Origin: Clostridia bacterium
GTDB lineage: Bacteria; Bacillota; Clostridia; Oscillospirales; Butyricicoccaceae
Reading direction: 5' to 3'
DNA: 5,564 nucleotides
NCBI GenBank assembly: GCA_017560175.1
Contig: JAFYOK010000143.1
Span: 1-5,564 of the forward strand
Positions 4,824 to 5,564 of this stretch are shown piece after piece. The position numbers were made by a program, and so were the translations under genes. A model generated the notes under the pieces. The model saw nothing but the letters and a program-made list of their open reading frames with translations, was not told the origin of the DNA and searched no databases. Position 1 is the first letter of the stretch, and each line of letters starts with the position of its first letter.

Positions 4824-5369
4824 ATGGAAGGCAACATGACCGGCGCCGAGCGCCGCAAGAAGATCCTCAGCCTGCTGCGCCAGTCGGATACTCCTCTGTC
4901 GGGCGGTGCGTTGGGTGCGGCCACCGGTGTCAGCCGTCAGGTGGTGGTGCAGGATATTGCCCTGCTGCGTACCGAAGGTCACGAGATCACCGCCACAGCC
5001 CGTGGCTATCTGCTGGATGGCCACAGTACACCGACCCGTATCTTCAAGCTCTGCCATACCAACGAACAGACCGAAGACGAGCTCAATACCATCGTCGATC
5101 TGGGCGGATGCATTGTCGATGTCACCATCAACCACAGAGTCTATGGAAAAATGACCGCACCCTTGGGCATCAAGAACCGCCGCGGTGTGCAGGCCTTCAT
5201 GCAGAATATCCATACCGGCAAGTCGACCCCCTTGATGAATATCACGTCGGGCTACCATTTCCATACCGTCACTGCCGACCAGGAAGAGATCCTCGACGAG
5301 ATCGAAGCTGCCCTGGCTGCAAAGAACTACCTTGCCCCTCGCCTGCCCTACGAAGAAGAGAATGTTTAA
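4824..5369 (+). CDS. niaR: NiaR, niacin-responsive transcriptional repressor of NAD metabolism (HTH + 3H domain)
   Basis: The 181-residue length is typical of NiaR (YrxA). ATG 4824 follows GGAGGA (4812-4817) by 6 nt. Residues 9-65 are a winged helix-turn-helix (ERRKKILSLL, then SGGALGAATGVSRQVVVQDI as recognition region, then the wing RGYLL). Residues about 72-178 are the 3H domain, named for its conserved histidines. H78, E86, H145 and H147 match in spacing the metal ligands that I recall from the Thermotoga TM1602 structure. NiaR binds nicotinic acid and then represses genes for niacin uptake or NAD synthesis. None of those targets is in the window. The gene has its own promoter and terminator and is divergent from the HAD gene. 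No perfect TGACA/TGTCA-type palindrome is visible in the 196-bp gap, so self-regulation is not supported. Confidence 0.93.
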   Translation: MEGNMTGAERRKKILSLLRQSDTPLSGGALGAATGVSRQVVVQDIALLRTEGHEITATARGYLLDGHSTPTRIFKLCHTNEQTEDELNTIVDLGGCIVDVTINHRVYGKMTAPLGIKNRRGVQAFMQNIHTGKSTPLMNITSGYHFHTVTADQEEILDEIEAALAAKNYLAPRLPYEEENV

Positions 5370-5371
5370 AG

Positions 5372-5399
5372 AAAAAGCACCCGAAAGGGTGCTTTTTTT
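5372..5399 (+). terminator. Rho-independent terminator of niaR
   Basis: A perfect 11-bp stem, AAAAAGCACCC (5372-5382) with GGGTGCTTTTT (5387-5397), has a GAAA tetraloop and a 7-T tail (5393-5399). It starts 2 nt after the niaR stop codon. Confidence 0.96.
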
Positions 5400-5424
5400 A
5401 GTGAAGAATGGCTGTATACCCTTA

Positions 5425-5471
5425 GCCTTCCCCTGGGGGAAGGGGGACCATCGAAGATGGTGGATGAGGGA
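5425..5471. repeat. Double-hairpin dispersed repeat, CCTTCCC family, copy 2
   Basis: The first hairpin is CCTTCCC (5426-5432) with GGGAAGG (5437-5443). The second is ACCATC (5447-5452) with GATGGT (5456-5461) around GAA. The tail GGATGAGGGA follows. The first hairpin shares its core with 3451-3474. From memory, CCTTCCCC-GGGGAAGG elements with a second small hairpin and a GGATGAGGG tail are very common between genes in gut Ruminococcaceae and relatives. Confidence 0.75.
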
Positions 5472-5497
5472 CTTTTCCCATCTGCACACAGCTATAT

Positions 5498-5557
5498 TGT
5501 CATTCTGAGCGAAACAACGTGAAGTCGAAGAATCTTACACGCAGTTTTGCCAACTGC
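5498..5557. repeat. Probable dispersed intergenic repeat of the CATTCTGAGCG...GAAGAATCT type
   Basis: The 195-bp stretch after niaR holds no gene. Its last part contains CATTCTGAGCGAA (5501-5513) and TCGAAGAATCT (5525-5535), whose ATTCT and AGAAT ends (5502-5506 and 5529-5533) are inverted. This resembles an intergenic repeat I recall from several bacterial groups. Next to it GCAGTT (5541-5546) pairs with AACTGC (5552-5557) around TTGCC. The element may continue past the right edge. Confidence 0.5.
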
Positions 5558-5564
5558 ACCGTAA

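Noticed and set aside
4722..5489. Long minus-strand open frame (255 codons) across niaR
   Set aside because: It is opposite niaR, whose motifs, ribosome binding site, promoter and terminator are all clear, and it runs through the terminator and repeats.

Overview
The window reads as chromosomal DNA of an anaerobic, Gram-positive Clostridia-type bacterium, probably a gut Oscillospirales/Ruminococcaceae relative. This placement is inference. It rests on strong AGGAGG ribosome binding sites, sigma-A promoters with 17-18 nt spacers, GC-rich codon use against AT-rich promoters, a rubrerythrin, a NiaR-type NAD regulator, and short hairpin repeats of a kind I recall from those genomes. No phage, plasmid, transposase, CRISPR or RNA gene was seen.

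Layout, left to right. (1) 2-1403, plus strand: the 3' end of a COG0523/CobW-type metallochaperone GTPase with a tandem His/Cys-rich metal-binding stretch, then a second, degenerate CobW-like P-loop protein fused to a C-terminal DUF1980/TIGR03943-like domain. They lie 31 nt apart, probably form one operon, and end at a strong terminator; the likely theme is zinc or other transition-metal handling. (2) 1404-1733: no gene, but a 95-bp paired-hairpin repeat and then a near-consensus promoter. (3) 1734-2483: a stand-alone short-chain dehydrogenase/reductase with an intact catalytic tetrad. (4) 2622-3417: a single-gene rubrerythrin unit (oxidative stress) with a rubredoxin-like module at each end and dyads over its start site. 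(5) 3476-4692, minus strand: a HAD-superfamily phosphatase followed after 3 nt by a small DUF1653 gene, converging on rubrerythrin through a bidirectional terminator. (6) 4755-5399, plus strand: niaR, the niacin-responsive repressor of NAD synthesis and uptake, divergent from the HAD gene and ending at an excellent terminator. (7) 5400-5564: no gene, only dispersed hairpin repeats.

The transcription units are short and mostly have their own promoter and terminator, so the window is a series of independent housekeeping units rather than one large system. The features most worth follow-up are the CobW-DUF1980 fusion that lacks the metal-binding Cys motif, the 54-bp His/Cys repeat, the compensated hairpin pair, the twin-rubredoxin rubrerythrin with its promoter dyads, and the niaR / HAD-DUF1653 divergent arrangement. 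I found no convincing sign of a wholly new multi-gene system.
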